Assembly: GCA_977017575.1 (NCBI GenBank)
Contig: CDRNVI010000030.1
Coordinates: forward strand, 620,001 to 684,000
Reading direction: 5' to 3'
From: Paramoeba atlantica
Taxonomy: Eukaryota; Discosea
DNA length: 64,000 bases
Positions 21,021-31,210 of this stretch are shown here, in pieces. The notes under the pieces were generated by a model that saw nothing but the letters and a program-made list of their open reading frames with translations, was not told the origin of the DNA and did not search any database. The translations under genes and the position numbers were made by a program. Every line of letters begins with the position of its first letter. Position 1 is the stretch's first letter.

Positions 21021-22032
21021 TTTGTGAAAAAGTGCTGGAGCTTAAAATAAGTTTAGAACGTCAAATAATGAGGATGTCACGTACATTCTATTTTCTTCGC
21101 ACTAAATTATTTAATACAATGTATATTTAAAATATACATTGTATGCAAAATTTACGTGTGGGAAAAAAGTAGTAATTACTACTTTTTAAGTAGTAACTTT
21201 AGTAACTACTATAGTAATTACTAGTTTACTAGTCTAAGCTATGGTAATATAATAGAAGAAAAAAATATAAAATATTAGATATGGGATCGGGTGGTCCAGA
21301 ATTGCAAAAAATAGAGGGTCCATGGGGGGGTCCAGGGGGGGGGCATACGTCGTTTTTTGAAATTTGCAAACTCTCGATTTTCGAAATCGAGCGCTGGGGT
21401 CCGACAAGGTGAAAATTTCCGAAATGTTTGGGGTGACCAAAAAAAACATTTTTTTGACCCAAAAAAGAGTAGAAATATTAATTTTACAAAATCGTGTCCT
21501 AAAACGTATTTTAAGAGTTTGGGACCTCAGCTACCATTTTACGACGTTTTTGTCGACAGATTCGACTCCTGCTCCTACTGGTAATACATCAAAAACGGCC
21601 CAAATTCGGTTTGAAATTTCGCAATTTTCGCCGAATAATCCAGCTTTTTCACCCAAAAAAATAGATTATTCATCTAATCCCCATCTATCTTAAGCCGATT
21701 TTTCTTTTTCAGGCTCTTCGTTAAACGCGGTGGTAGTTTACAACGCGAAGCGCGCAGCATGAGTGACTTCTAAGTTGAAAACAACCACATGAGCTCGCTT
21801 TCCTTTGATGGCATGTAAAGCACCAAATTAAAGTTATAAAAAGGAAATATGGCAAATATTGGGCAAAAAAATTTAAAATAGTAATTCGGAGTTTATACTA
21901 CCTTAATATATCGATCTCACGCCCCCAAAAGATCTTTTATGTTACACACTTACAAGAATAGGAACGTACTTACCTACTTTCTTACTTACACTTGGCATTC
22001 TCCACCCTATTTACGTAGGCTTAATTCTAGCG

Positions 22033-22262
22033 TACCACTTACCTTGGTATTAGCAACAATCTTTGCACGCTTGCTTGTACGTTCTTCAGGAATATCATCC
22101 ACTTCCAAAACTTCAACCTCTGTTTGGGATCCGCTACCTCGTTTCATCTTCATCACATGACATTCCGGTATAAAAGCTGCACGATTTTGTAAGAGAACGT
22201 CTAGGGTCTCTTGTGGAGACATACTTTCCAAATCCAAACCTTTGACGCGACCGAGACATGTA
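22033..22262 (-). pseudogene. exon-like fragment ending in a GTAAGT donor
   Basis: Reads about 75 coding-like residues (IKITCLGRVKGLDLESM, then FIPECHVMKMKRG, EVLEVDDIPEERTSKRAK), then AAG|GTAAGT at about 22039. The upstream side ends in a 15-base G-run (as read on this strand) and the inverted end of the composite at 22265-27137. A matching coding fragment on the other side (27138-27396) suggests both are parts of one interrupted gene. Product not recognised. Confidence 0.45.
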
Positions 22263-22371
22263 ATCTTAATCTTTAACCCCCCCCCCCCCCCCACAGTTAT
22301 TATTCACATTCAAAAGCAGATGCTTTGTGAATAATAAGTGTAATTGTGAATAATATGTGGAACTGACACTT

Positions 22372-22671
22372 ATTGAGGTGGTTGTAAAACTACTGCTCTA
22401 CCCTCGATTGTTGAAAAAAAAGTGAACAAAAACAGTGAAAATATAAAGAGGAACACAGTAATATAATAGAAGAAAAAAATATAAAAGGGGGCTCCGGTGG
22501 TCCAAAACTGAAAAAAAAAATTGAAAAAAATGGGGGGTCCATGGTGGGGGGGTCCAGGGGGGGGTCATGGTCGAGCAAATTTTTTTGAAAAAATTAGTTT
22601 TCGAAAAAAAACCGCAGAAAGGGTAGCCGGGGTCTTGGCGCGCATTTTCCACCCCCCTACCCGGGGGTGAC
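22372..22671 (+). repeat. family A repeat, 5' third
   Basis: From the 5' hairpin region to ACCCGGGGGTGAC. Followed by unrelated sequence, so it is 3'-truncated. Confidence 0.85.
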
Positions 22672-23539
22672 TTTTGATATCGACTTTAGAGGACCGTAGA
22701 GGAGGAAGGGGGAACAAGGCACAAAGCAGAAAGCGGATTGCTAGGGGGGATAGTATATAAAAAGCAGCCCCGAAGGGTACTCCGCGTATATAACTCATGA
22801 TAGAAACACGCGCCGCGAAGCGGCGCGAAATTTTTTTTTCACCCTTTCTTTTGACCCGGCTACATAAACGCAATTTTAGGCCAAAACCTGGTTGCGTCTA
22901 AGTGGGGGGGACAGTATGTACAAAATGCAAACCGTGTTTTTGGTGGCCAGCTGGCCAATTTTTCGAGAAAAAAAAATCTGAAAAAAAAATTGTTCCGAAT
23001 TTGTTTTTTTGGCGATCTTGAGCAAATAATTTTTTTTTCGATTTTTTTAGTAAAATGTCGATGTCGGGAATCGAACCGCGGACTTTCAGCGTCAAAATGG
23101 AACCCCTTTACCAACTGGACTACTCAAAGCACGCTCCTTAGTCAACCAGTTTGTCGTATCGCAGACGTTTGCACACGCACTTTGTTTTACGAAAAACGTT
23201 CTAAAATTTGAGAAATAAGGTTGTTTTAGATGATTTTTAGAGTATTTAAGAGTTCATCTAATGACCTACTGCTACGTTTTGGAATTTTGAAAAAACTCGA
23301 TCTTATGCTTCTTTGGCGATCTTTTTCAGTTTTTGGAATTAACATTAGTAAGCGAGTTAGATACTCCGTATCTCCCTCAATTTCAATATTATAGTGTTAA
23401 TTTGAATAAAGTAGCGCCCTGATTAGCGAAAAATATGATTTTGGTGGATGACAAAGCAAAGGTTTGTCTAAAATCCGGTTCATCATGCCAAAAATTAGCG
23501 ATTTGAATATTATAGCGTTATTTGAATAATATAGTGTTA
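22672..23539. other. non-coding stretch between family A copies
   Basis: Contains a GC-rich hairpin (GCGCCGCGAAGCGGCGC at 22811-22827, followed by an A2T9 run), a tRNA-like unit on the minus strand (23056-23130), and AT-rich repeats AATATTATAGCGTTATT. No supported protein. Confidence 0.5.
23056..23130 (-). repeat. tRNA-like SINE head
   Basis: On the minus strand: box A-like TAGTCCAGTTGG, box B GGTTCGATTCCC, then GACATCGACA. The other SINE head at 8862 ends similarly (CGATTCCCGCTATCGACA). The acceptor and anticodon stems do not pair convincingly, so this is tRNA-derived and not a tRNA gene. Confidence 0.55.
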
Positions 23540-24413
23540 ATTGCGGTGGTTGTAAAACTACCGCTCTACACTCGATTGTTGAAAAAAAAGTGAACAAAAA
23601 CAGTGAAAATATAAAGAGGAACACAGCAATATAATAGAAGAAAAAAATATAAAAGGGGTCTCCGGTGGTCCAAAATTGAAAGAAAAATTGAAAAAAATGG
23701 GGGGTCCAGGGGGGGGGGGTCCAGGGGGCGGGCCCAGGGGGTCATGGTCGAGCAAATGTTTTCGAAAAAAAAACCGCAGAAAGGGTAGCCGGGGTCTTGG
23801 CGTGCATTTTCCACCCCCCTACCCGGGTGACCCCACTGCGTATCCGAAGGACGGGTCCGCCGAGTTCGAATTTTTTCGGAAAAATGTTTGTGAAAAAAAT
23901 TTCAACTTGGCGAAAAAAATGGCAAAAAAAATATTTTTCCAAAATCGTTTCCCCTATTGTTTTTTGATGGTTTGGGACCTACACTAGCTTTCTCCGCAGT
24001 TGTTTTCGCAAGGTATCCCTTCTTCGAACCGTGGTGCGCCACTCAAAATGACCCATTTTTGACTAAAAAAGGTGAAAAAGTATTTTTCGGACCTAAAGGG
24101 GCATTTTGGTGTCGAAAGAATGGTATGGTTGGAATCGCATTCTCTACCCAATACGTTCGGTAGGCTTCCATTCATGCCTACTAGTGATTTCCCACGCGCA
24201 AATGTCGGATTTAGTGCTCTGACAGCAAAAATACGCGAAAATCACCCGATTTGTACCCGAAATTCGACTATTTTTGGCTATAATCTTTCCGTTTTCCAGG
24301 CTAAATTTTCTTTTTTAGGCTCTTCGTTAAACGCGTCGGTAGTTTTCAACGCGAAGCGCGCAGCATGAGTGACTTCTAAGTTGAAGACAACCACCGCGTT
24401 TAACGAAGAGCCT
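23540..24413 (+). repeat. family A repeat, full-length copy
   Basis: 5' hairpin at 23542, terminal hairpin 24317-24413. Inserted in an array of AATATTATAGCGTTATT-type units, which continue on both sides (23505 and 24416). Confidence 0.9.
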
Positions 24414-24575
24414 AAAATATTATAGCGTTATTAAATAATATACCGTTCCCCGGGCTATATGTTGCAGCAAAGTCGGTATCGACCCATTGCAGACAAGAAG
24501 TACACCCGGAAGGAATAATGCAGGGCATGCAACCTACACCCCAGTCAAATTTTATTGTCGCTAATATTCATGGTA

Positions 24576-26866
24576 CAAAAATTATTGAATTTTTAATTAA
24601 AAATGGTCGTTTTTTGCCTGCGTTTTATTTATTTTTATTTTTTGTCAACCGCTCGAGATGGTCAACCAGGACATTGCTCAGCATTTTTTGGTAGCGAATT
24701 CGATCCATCAGACGAAGAAAAGTCAGCCGTCCTCGAAAGGTTTAGCGACGGACGAGCGCGAATGGCTTTTTGACAACACTCGAGGTGCATGTAAAAATGC
24801 ACTAGTTATGGAGAGATTTTTGGATCAATTTGGACGAGTAATTTCGGCTGCTTGCGTTTCTTAATATAAGGGCATGCGCTCAGTAGTCGCGGCCGGCGTG
24901 GCCTACTTACGGGAGAGGAATCTTCACTTGTCCAAGCTTTCGACAAAATGAGGGAGCAAGCTGTCCCAGTGTACGCGGCTCTTGTAGCTAGTGTGGCCCG
25001 CGGTATCAAAGAGCAATCTTCCCCGAAATCCACATCCCTAAAGAGGGGTCCTCTGAAGTTTTCGCTATCATGGGCAAAGGACTGGATGAAGCAAAATAAC
25101 ATTCGTGTCCGCCACGCTACTAGCGATCGAACTGTTACGCCGAATGAAGTTGTTGAGGCATCTAAAACATTCTTTTCACAGCTTGAAAGCTATAAAAATC
25201 GTTGCGAAAAAGGGCTTGTGTTTAACACAGACGAATTCTTTGTGTGTCTGGGATTAGGACAAGCAAATGCCACTTGGACCTGGGAACGCATTGATCCAGG
25301 CGAGTCCCGCACAATTTCAGTTCGTCGTGAAAAGCAGGGTTTCACTTGCAACGTTCTTTCATCTGCAGCTGGAGAAATCAAAATGTTACAGTTTATATTC
25401 CAGGGAACGAGTCGCGTATTCGTCAATGTTGGTAGCGACCCACGTGTTCTACAATGTGCCCCGAAAGGATCTCATTTTCAAGACGCCTCGACGTGGGCAA
25501 CTTTTTTGAGTCGCTTTAAGGAGAGACTTGCCTCCGAACGTGAAGCTATGAAGAAGCCCGTTGCCCCCGCCCTTTTGATTATTGATGAAGCCACTCAGCA
25601 TAGTGGTACTGATGAGATTCTTATTGGTTCTTCTTGCGACGTAGTTCGTATTCCCAAGAAAATGACGCATGTCTTTCAACCTGCAGATCAGTTTGTAATC
25701 TCTGGCCTAAAACAACGCGCTATTCAGCTCTACAACGATGATGTATCCCGCATCTTTGCGCGTTCCGACCTCAATTCAGCCATCTCCAACGTTATTTGCA
25801 CATCGCGAACACTTTTCCGAGAGAAAAAAGTGTCGTACATTGTGCAGGCTATGCAAGAACTTCCCCAAGCTCAGATTATGGCCTCCTGGGAAATAACCGA
25901 AATTCCAGTGGTGTTATTTGGCAGCAAAAAAAACCGACCGTCACGTCTCGATGCCTACAAGCATTTGCAAACTCATTTACATATGTCTACGTAGTGGTGC
26001 GATTTTCTTGGATGATGAAGGTTCCGACGAAATTAATACCTCATCCATGGGGAACGCAGAAGGGGACGTCAATATAATAGAAGAGAACGAAAATTCGACA
26101 GCAAACGCCACAATCGAAAGAAGCGCACCTGGAGAAAAGCGAAAACGCGGCCGACCTCGTAAGGTACTCTCAACTGAAGAACTGGAACTCCAGAGACGAG
26201 AGGCTGAAGATATCACGAATCTACGCCAGCGACTTCGTGGAATGACGCGAAGACAAAAGGAGCGCTATAAATCCGCTCAGAGTCTGACGTTTACTCCTCT
26301 CTCATCGTACGGAATCGGTCCTAAAGTTTAGTTGCTGTGACTCCCCTTTTGATGAGCACCTCCAAAATATTTTTGAGTGTATTGAATTTTCTGATGGTAT
26401 TGAATTGTGAAAGTGCGCAATAACATTTACTCAGATTTTATGCTGATATTTTGTGGGTTTTTTTCCATGTTTTGTTCTATCGGTCTACACTTTTTCCCCG
26501 CACTAGATATTAAAATGAAATATTTTAACGCGCGCCCTTTTTTTTATTCACCTTTGTACGCAACATTAGCTGCATTGTTTTAATACATGCATTGCTTTTA
26601 TCTACCAATAAGAGTACAATGATAAATTCTCTGTTGGAATGCACCCTCGCACCATTTCACTCCTACCTGACGAAGGCCATGAGACGAGCAACCCGCCAGC
26701 CCACGGTAGTCAATAAGAACGTGAAAACACTACGACGGGCGCTTAATTTCCCACAGCCCAAGATTTGCGCATGTACACATTTCTACAAAAATTATTGGCA
26801 CAAAAATTGAATTTAAAATTAAAAGTTGTCCGGCTTCGACACCAATTAAAAATTCAATAATTTTTG
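24576..26866 (+). mobile_element. pogo/Tigger-type DNA transposon
   Basis: Inverted ends CAAAAATTATTGAATTTTTA (left, after TA at 24574-24575) and its reverse complement near 26842-26866. Encodes a pogo-type transposase in two or three frames. The right end contains an extra internal palindrome and is not followed by TA, so it is damaged. Confidence 0.75.
24658..26331 (+). pseudogene. pogo-type (DDE_1) transposase with AT-hook tail, frameshifted
   Basis: 24658-24864 is an N-terminal fragment. The main frame 24948-25994 (348 residues) has a CENP-B-like HTH segment (FSLSWAKDWMKQNNIRVRHA) and a DDE_1 catalytic core: FNTDEFFVCLG (first Asp), PALLIIDEATQHS (second Asp) and HVFQPADQFVISGLK (third Asp). 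A third frame, 25918-26331, continues with acidic linker and an AT-hook KRGRPRK, then a basic helical tail. At least two frame changes separate the pieces. The first block may lack part of the HTH. Confidence 0.82.
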
Positions 26867-27137
26867 GCGGCAGTTTCGCAAAGACCGTTGAGCGAACCTT
26901 CTGTTAAGTGAACTCGGCAAGAATCCAAAACTGCAATGCCGCGCTCAAGGTGGAGCTGTCCCAATTTATGTTTCAAAGAAGGAAGAAATTTATTTTGATA
27001 AAATTCAGCGTTCACAACACCCTTGGGTGTCCAGGCCCTCCAATGTGAATAATAAAAAATGTGAATAACAACTGTATTTGTGAATAATAACTGTACTTGT
27101 GAATAATAAAAAATGTGAATAATAACTGTGAGGGGGG

Positions 27138-27396
27138 TCTACTTTTTTGTCTATCTGATGAACCTTCACCTGCACGCTCGGCCGATAAGGCAGACTTTCC
27201 TTGTTCATCCAGAGCTCGCCACATGTTCTTAATGAGGAGAGACATGGGACGCTCATCGTCTGGATGAAGAGCTGTCTTGAAATGATAAAGCGCGAGGAAA
27301 CGTGATGCACGAATATAGGCATCTTGCGGCCCCATTTTTTTGCACGTAGTTCCTTGCCAAAGAATTTAGGCGACATCATCGGAAGTCAGCTGTTTC
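27138..27396 (-). pseudogene. coding-like fragment, probable 5' part of an interrupted gene
   Basis: Reads MKQLTSDDVA, an in-frame TAA, then GPQDAYIRASRFLALYHF, PMSLLIKNMWRALDEQGK and SALSAERAGEGSSDRQ before the composite's G-run. Amino-acid composition looks genuine. No family recognised. The pairing with 22033-22262 is inferred from position and orientation only. Confidence 0.4.
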
Positions 27397-27576
27397 ATGC
27401 ACAACCTGTATTTACTGTATGTGCAGCAAACCCGTTGTGCGCTTTCCACATTGATGCCCACGGCACTCAGCTTTTCCTTGAATGCACGAGATATCTCCTC
27501 AATATTTTTAGGAGCGGTACATACGGGACATACAGGTGTAAACTTCCATCTGGGGGGGGTCTAAAATGGTTGTTCT

Positions 27577-28045
27577 TTAATCTTCCCTGGCAAAGCATAA
27601 GAACGGGCGTTCGAAACACCATGAGAATTCCTTGAGCGAAGTCGCTTTTGGGGCGTAAAATGGGACAAAAATGAAAAATTGCCATATTTTCACAAGAAAA
27701 AAAACATGTTTTTTTCTCATCTGGTTAAATCTTTCAAGCCGAGCGTTCCGAATACGCCAAAGACATACAACTCTGCGAGATCTCTCCAATGCGCTATTAT
27801 TTTCCAAAATTGGACAATTTTTACAAAATTTAGATCCCCCCCAGATGGAAACCTGTATGTTGGCGGTGGCGGGCACGTTTTTGTAGTTACAGCGCAGGCA
27901 TGTCTCTACATCCACAATGGTAGATGCTGTGTCTTCTGGTGCTTGACACACGAGACAGCGCCTAGGCGCCAACACGGAAAAAAAACGTTTTCTTTTCGCA
28001 TTCCGCACAATACAGCTGCGGAAGAGAATCTTGCCCAGACATAGC
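27577..28045 (-). pseudogene. four-CxxC protein paralogue, frameshifted
   Basis: From an ATG at about 28045: SGQDSLPQLYCAECEKKT, then a frame change in a T-run, then LAPRRCLVCQ, VDVETCLRCNYKNVP. The three cysteine pairs and surrounding residues match 148-399 (FCVQCEKVT, SPRRCLYC, VEVEQCANCDYANVP). The rest (to 27577) is in a diverged frame with a further CxxC-like pair (FCKNCP). Probably a dead copy. Confidence 0.65.
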
Positions 28046-28234
28046 TACAGAGGAGGAAATCATGATACAGAGTTTGCTTGGTAAATTATTTTCTCTTCTT
28101 TTGTATTCAGAAACGTAATCTCAAAGAGTACCAATTTCAAAAATATTAATTAAAGAAAGATTTTTTTTGAAAATAATTTACCCAGTGCAACCTGTGCTAC
28201 CCAGTGTTACCCATAGAAACTTCTAAAAAGGCGA

Positions 28235-28320
28235 ACTTGTAGAAGGTCCAATTACGGGACACTTTTGACCAAAAAGGGAGTATCCCTTAATTAAGGTGTC
28301 CCGTAATAATGTTACGCACT
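28235..28320. repeat. TA-type MITE fragment (CAGTGCG family), right end
   Basis: ATTACGGGACACTTTTGACC and CCCGTAATAATGTTACGCAC followed by TGTA. Matches the right half of the complete element at 33098-33462. The left end is missing. Confidence 0.75.
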
Positions 28321-28365
28321 GTACATTTAGAAATTCTTCCTTACCAAAATTTGAGGTAATTAATT

Positions 28366-28686
28366 ATTTGCCAATAGTGGGTGATTGCCAATAGTGGGTG
28401 AATTTGACAATAGTGGGTGATTTCCAATAGTGGGTGATTACCAATAGTGGGTGTACCTCCCCTTTAATTATTTGCCAATAGTGGGTGATTACCAATAGTG
28501 GGTGAGTTTGCCAATAGTGGGTGATTTCCAATAGTGGGTGATTTCCAATAGTGGGTGATTACCAATAGTGGGTGTACCTCCCTTTAATTATTTGCCAATA
28601 GTGGGTGATTGACAATAGTGGGTGAATTTGCCAATAGTGGGTGATTTCCAAGAGTGGGCGATTGCCAATAGTGGGTGTACCCCCGC
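28366..28686. repeat. minisatellite with higher-order structure
   Basis: About nineteen units of (T)TGCCAATAGTGGGTGA with small spacer changes (ATT, AATTT, ATTA). Three higher-order blocks each end in GTGTACCTCCCCTTTAATTA or a close variant. No palindromic repeat and no unique spacers, so it is not a CRISPR array. Confidence 0.92.
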
Positions 28687-29630
28687 TTTATATCCTTACT
28701 TTTCTTCAATTCTTTACTTTTGGTAGCCCATACATACATAAAAATTAGTCATCCGCTGCCATCCAGTGCCATCCAGATCTTTATAGTGTCCATTCGTTCC
28801 TGATCTTAGGTTTCTCATGTCTCTGCTGTGACTCATTGCGAATGTCCGGTTGGGCTGCTCATCTGAAGGTTGGACGCCTTCATCGGATAGATTTTCCGAT
28901 GAGTGTTCGGGAGCGCCTCTTGAGTCGTAGGAACTGCTTTCATCGCGTTTTTGTAATTTGCTTCAGTGCCATTTTTCAAAAATTTGAGAGATTAAAAGCC
29001 ATGTAAATAATAAAAGTGTGTAAATATTAAGTGGGAGGGGGGTTTATTCTTTTCATCTCCCTCGCTCACTTTAGCCTGTTTTTTTGATGAAAAAATAAGG
29101 AAAAATGAGAATCCATTCAATTTTTACGAAAAAAAGAGCTGCCAACGTGCACCAGGTCAATTCTGAAAATAGTGAAGAAAATTCGCAAAGAAGTGCTTTT
29201 TTACGCGGCAGTGTGCAACTGACCATTCTCAAAATTGGGACTTTTACTGTATACAACCACCGCAATTATCCAGAAATAAATGCTATCGTAAATACCTCTT
29301 CACCTGGAAACATGGTTCAGGCACACAACATTGTCTTCACCCGGTACATTTGCCCAAATGGTTTCCACGTAAACTATAACTTAACCACGTAAACATTAAC
29401 TTAACCGCAGACTGTAAGATAAAATTCGCAATGGCAAGAAAAATTCCCAGACGCCAGAATCGTGCTGTATTCGCACGGACAGACGATAAAGTGAAGGCGT
29501 GTGCGGAAAGTTTCTACAGAAGATTTGCGAAAGCTCGTTCAATGGACTCTGTTGCAAAGCTCGATTTTTCTTGTGTAAAATCTTTAGATCCTAGGTGTAA
29601 ATATTCGACGTTACACGCTGTGTACTGCTT
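28687..29630. other. gene-poor stretch with two short open frames
   Basis: Short plus-strand frames 29105-29392 (95 residues) and 29431-29640 (69 residues) have balanced composition but no recognised motif. The first contains a small match to the family A 5' hairpin (CAACCACCGCAATTA at about 29260). I do not call them genes. Confidence 0.3.
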
Positions 29631-30531
29631 ATCCATGTAGCTCATAATTCGATATGGCTTGATGGGGCCTTCCGTCGAAACCACAGTAACCGAAGTGTAG
29701 TACAGGTACCGAGACACCAGAGACTAGATTACCTTCATGATTATGAACACGGAGTAAGTCAAAATGAGTACCATGTTGTGTCTGACACTTTACGAGATAA
29801 GGAGTATCATTCTTTGTAACCTGCACAGATTCTTGCACTAACCTAGGGCTGAATTGAAAGACGGGACGGTCAGAGGTAAATGTACTCCGAGCAGCGACAA
29901 AGCGGGCTGCGTTAAACACAACACCAGTACTCCCGTGAGGTCCAGGTATCCCCCGCGTGTTTCGGTGAAACAATGAGGCAACCTCTTCGTTCAATATAGT
30001 AGAGGTATACTGTGCACAGTAAATATTTTCGAAACGCTTTTTACCAAATAACAACCACCACAGACCCTTGGCTCTATCCTCTATAGGAGTCGAACAGGAC
30101 ACGTGTATAGGACAACGATGATGTAGAGAGGAGGGAAGGATATCAAGCAGATGCAGTCGCATGTTGCGTAGGATATGTTCTGTCGTGTGGTTAGGAGTTT
30201 CCGAAAAAAGCGCATGAGTACATTGCGCTAAAGAGAATGTAGAATCTAACGCGGTCCAACAAAGTTCAGCTTCAATTTTGAGATGTGGTACCTCCGAACG
30301 GTTGAGCAAAGCGCGAAATGGCTCAAATAACATGCTGAGCGGATGCTTTTGGCGAGGCGTAATTCTACTATACGGACTAGGAAACGGAAATTTGATTTCT
30401 TGATAAGAAATGACGCAAGGGATGCCGCAGGTAAGAGGTATTGTCATCCATTTGTTCTTTCGTATCCACGGAGTGTCAAGGGTCAGGTAATCCCATGTGG
30501 GAAGTCGGACAGGTGTTCTTCCAGGAATCAT
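29629..30531 (-). CDS. hypothetical protein (300 residues), intronless
   Basis: Uninterrupted frame with an ATG at 30531. A pyrimidine tract ending AAG lies 10-25 bases upstream (AG at 30542-30543 on the minus strand), a plausible splice or trans-splice acceptor. The protein is globular-looking, rich in His, Pro and aromatic residues, without transmembrane segments, signal peptide or known catalytic motif. C-terminus: SVPVLHFGYCGFDGRPHQAI. Flanked by repeats and unlike any transposon protein I know; likely a host gene of fast-evolving or lineage-specific type. The 3' end overlaps by 12 bp with a short frame on the other strand, which I discount. Confidence 0.7.
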   Translation of the reverse strand: MIPGRTPVRLPTWDYLTLDTPWIRKNKWMTIPLTCGIPCVISYQEIKFPFPSPYSRITPRQKHPLSMLFEPFRALLNRSEVPHLKIEAELCWTALDSTFSLAQCTHALFSETPNHTTEHILRNMRLHLLDILPSSLHHRCPIHVSCSTPIEDRAKGLWWLLFGKKRFENIYCAQYTSTILNEEVASLFHRNTRGIPGPHGSTGVVFNAARFVAARSTFTSDRPVFQFSPRLVQESVQVTKNDTPYLVKCQTQHGTHFDLLRVHNHEGNLVSGVSVPVLHFGYCGFDGRPHQAISNYELHG

Positions 30532-30543
30532 TTTATAAGGGCT

Positions 30544-31209
30544 TAAAATAAAAAAAGCAAAGCGTAAAAATAAAAAGAAATAGAGATACCGTGACCCCCC
30601 CTTAGTTATCTGTCATTTTTGGTCCAAAATTTTTTTGATAAGTAGCGTACGTATCGAAAAAACTGCTCAAAGGGATGACTTATCCAAAAATCTCTGATCT
30701 CGAAATTTAGTAATCTGCTGGGGTCTTCAAGTTTTTTTTAGCACCACATGCTGCAGCATCAGTGAGTATGAATATACGAAACCCTTATACGCTCACAGTT
30801 GGGCCTTGCTCGCAAACGGGGACTTTTGCCTCCAGAAGTGGGCTTCGCTGACAGTTGGGCCTTGCTCGCAGACGGGGGCGTTGATTGCAGACTTGGGCTT
30901 CGCTGACAGAACGCACTGCCCGTTCGATGAATTTTCATCGAATGCCCCCCCTGCCCCGCACCCTCAGGGGAGACACCCCATTACAGGGTACTCGCTCCCT
31001 ACACACTCTCTGCACCATCCTATATAATAAATCCTAATAAAATCCTAATAAAATGTCGGCATGGGTTTCGCGCTGCAGCTCCTATAAATTTCGAACACTC
31101 ATTCAGATGAGTGGCTGCGGGTGGGGAGGTTTCACGAGGTTTCACCCGTAGCCCCTCAGATATGCAAAAGGAAAAAGAAATAAAAAATACAAAAAAATGC
31201 GAATAATTT
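30544..31209. other. non-coding stretch with a short tandem duplication
   Basis: 30788-30912 holds two ~62-bp units containing CAGTTGGGCCTTGCTCGCA and TGGGCTTCGCTGACAG. 31025-31050 has AATCCTAATAAA repeats. No supported gene. Confidence 0.5.
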
Positions 31210-31210
31210 T

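Larger units (their letters stand above)
19459..21243 (-). mobile_element. DNA transposon with 6-bp TSD inside family A
   Basis: Inverted ends start CATAGCTTGGACTAGTAAAC (left) and CATAGCTTAGACTAGTAAAC (right, inward), followed by repeated AGTAATTACTA motifs. Exact 6-bp duplication GTAATA (19453-19458 and 21244-21249), part of the known family A sequence, so the boundaries are secure. 1785 bp with one minus-strand gene fragment. Confidence 0.88.
19373..21787 (+). repeat. family A repeat (divergent), split by a 1.8-kb transposon
   Basis: The 5' end lies at 19373-19458, in tandem 10 bp after the previous family A copy. After the insertion (19459-21243) it resumes with GTAATATAATAGAAG, then a more divergent body (GGTCCATGGGGGGG at 21318), and a terminal hairpin from 21712 that is cut after ACAACCACA (21787). 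Confidence 0.8.
22265..27137. mobile_element. composite insertion with inverted ends (CCCCCCxCACAGTTATTATT)
   Basis: Left end: C-run followed by ACAGTTATTATTCACA at 22280-22300. Right end: TGTGAATAATAACTGTGAGG at about 27113-27132 followed by GGGG, the reverse complement. Inside are family A copies, a tRNA-like SINE, AT-rich repeats and a pogo-type element, so the interior is secondary. The ends may instead belong to two separate elements. TGTGAATAATAA-type units also occur at 32085-32140. Confidence 0.4.

Noticed and set aside
19459-21243. hAT assignment from the subterminal repeats and BED-like finger
   Set aside because: The exact 6-bp duplication and the CATA termini do not fit standard hAT (8-bp duplication), and the catalytic core is missing.
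22811-22840. GC hairpin plus T-run resembling a bacterial terminator (GCGCCGCGAAGCGGCGC), with a similar hairpin at 44641
   Set aside because: The context is eukaryotic and there is no gene ending there; noted only as a structured repeat piece.
23056-23130. tRNA gene on the minus strand
   Set aside because: Box A and box B fit, but I could not fold a proper anticodon arm or acceptor stem; treated as a tRNA-derived SINE head.
28366-28686. CRISPR-like array
   Set aside because: Units are contiguous or separated by 0-5 variable bases, without unique spacers; it is a minisatellite in eukaryotic DNA.
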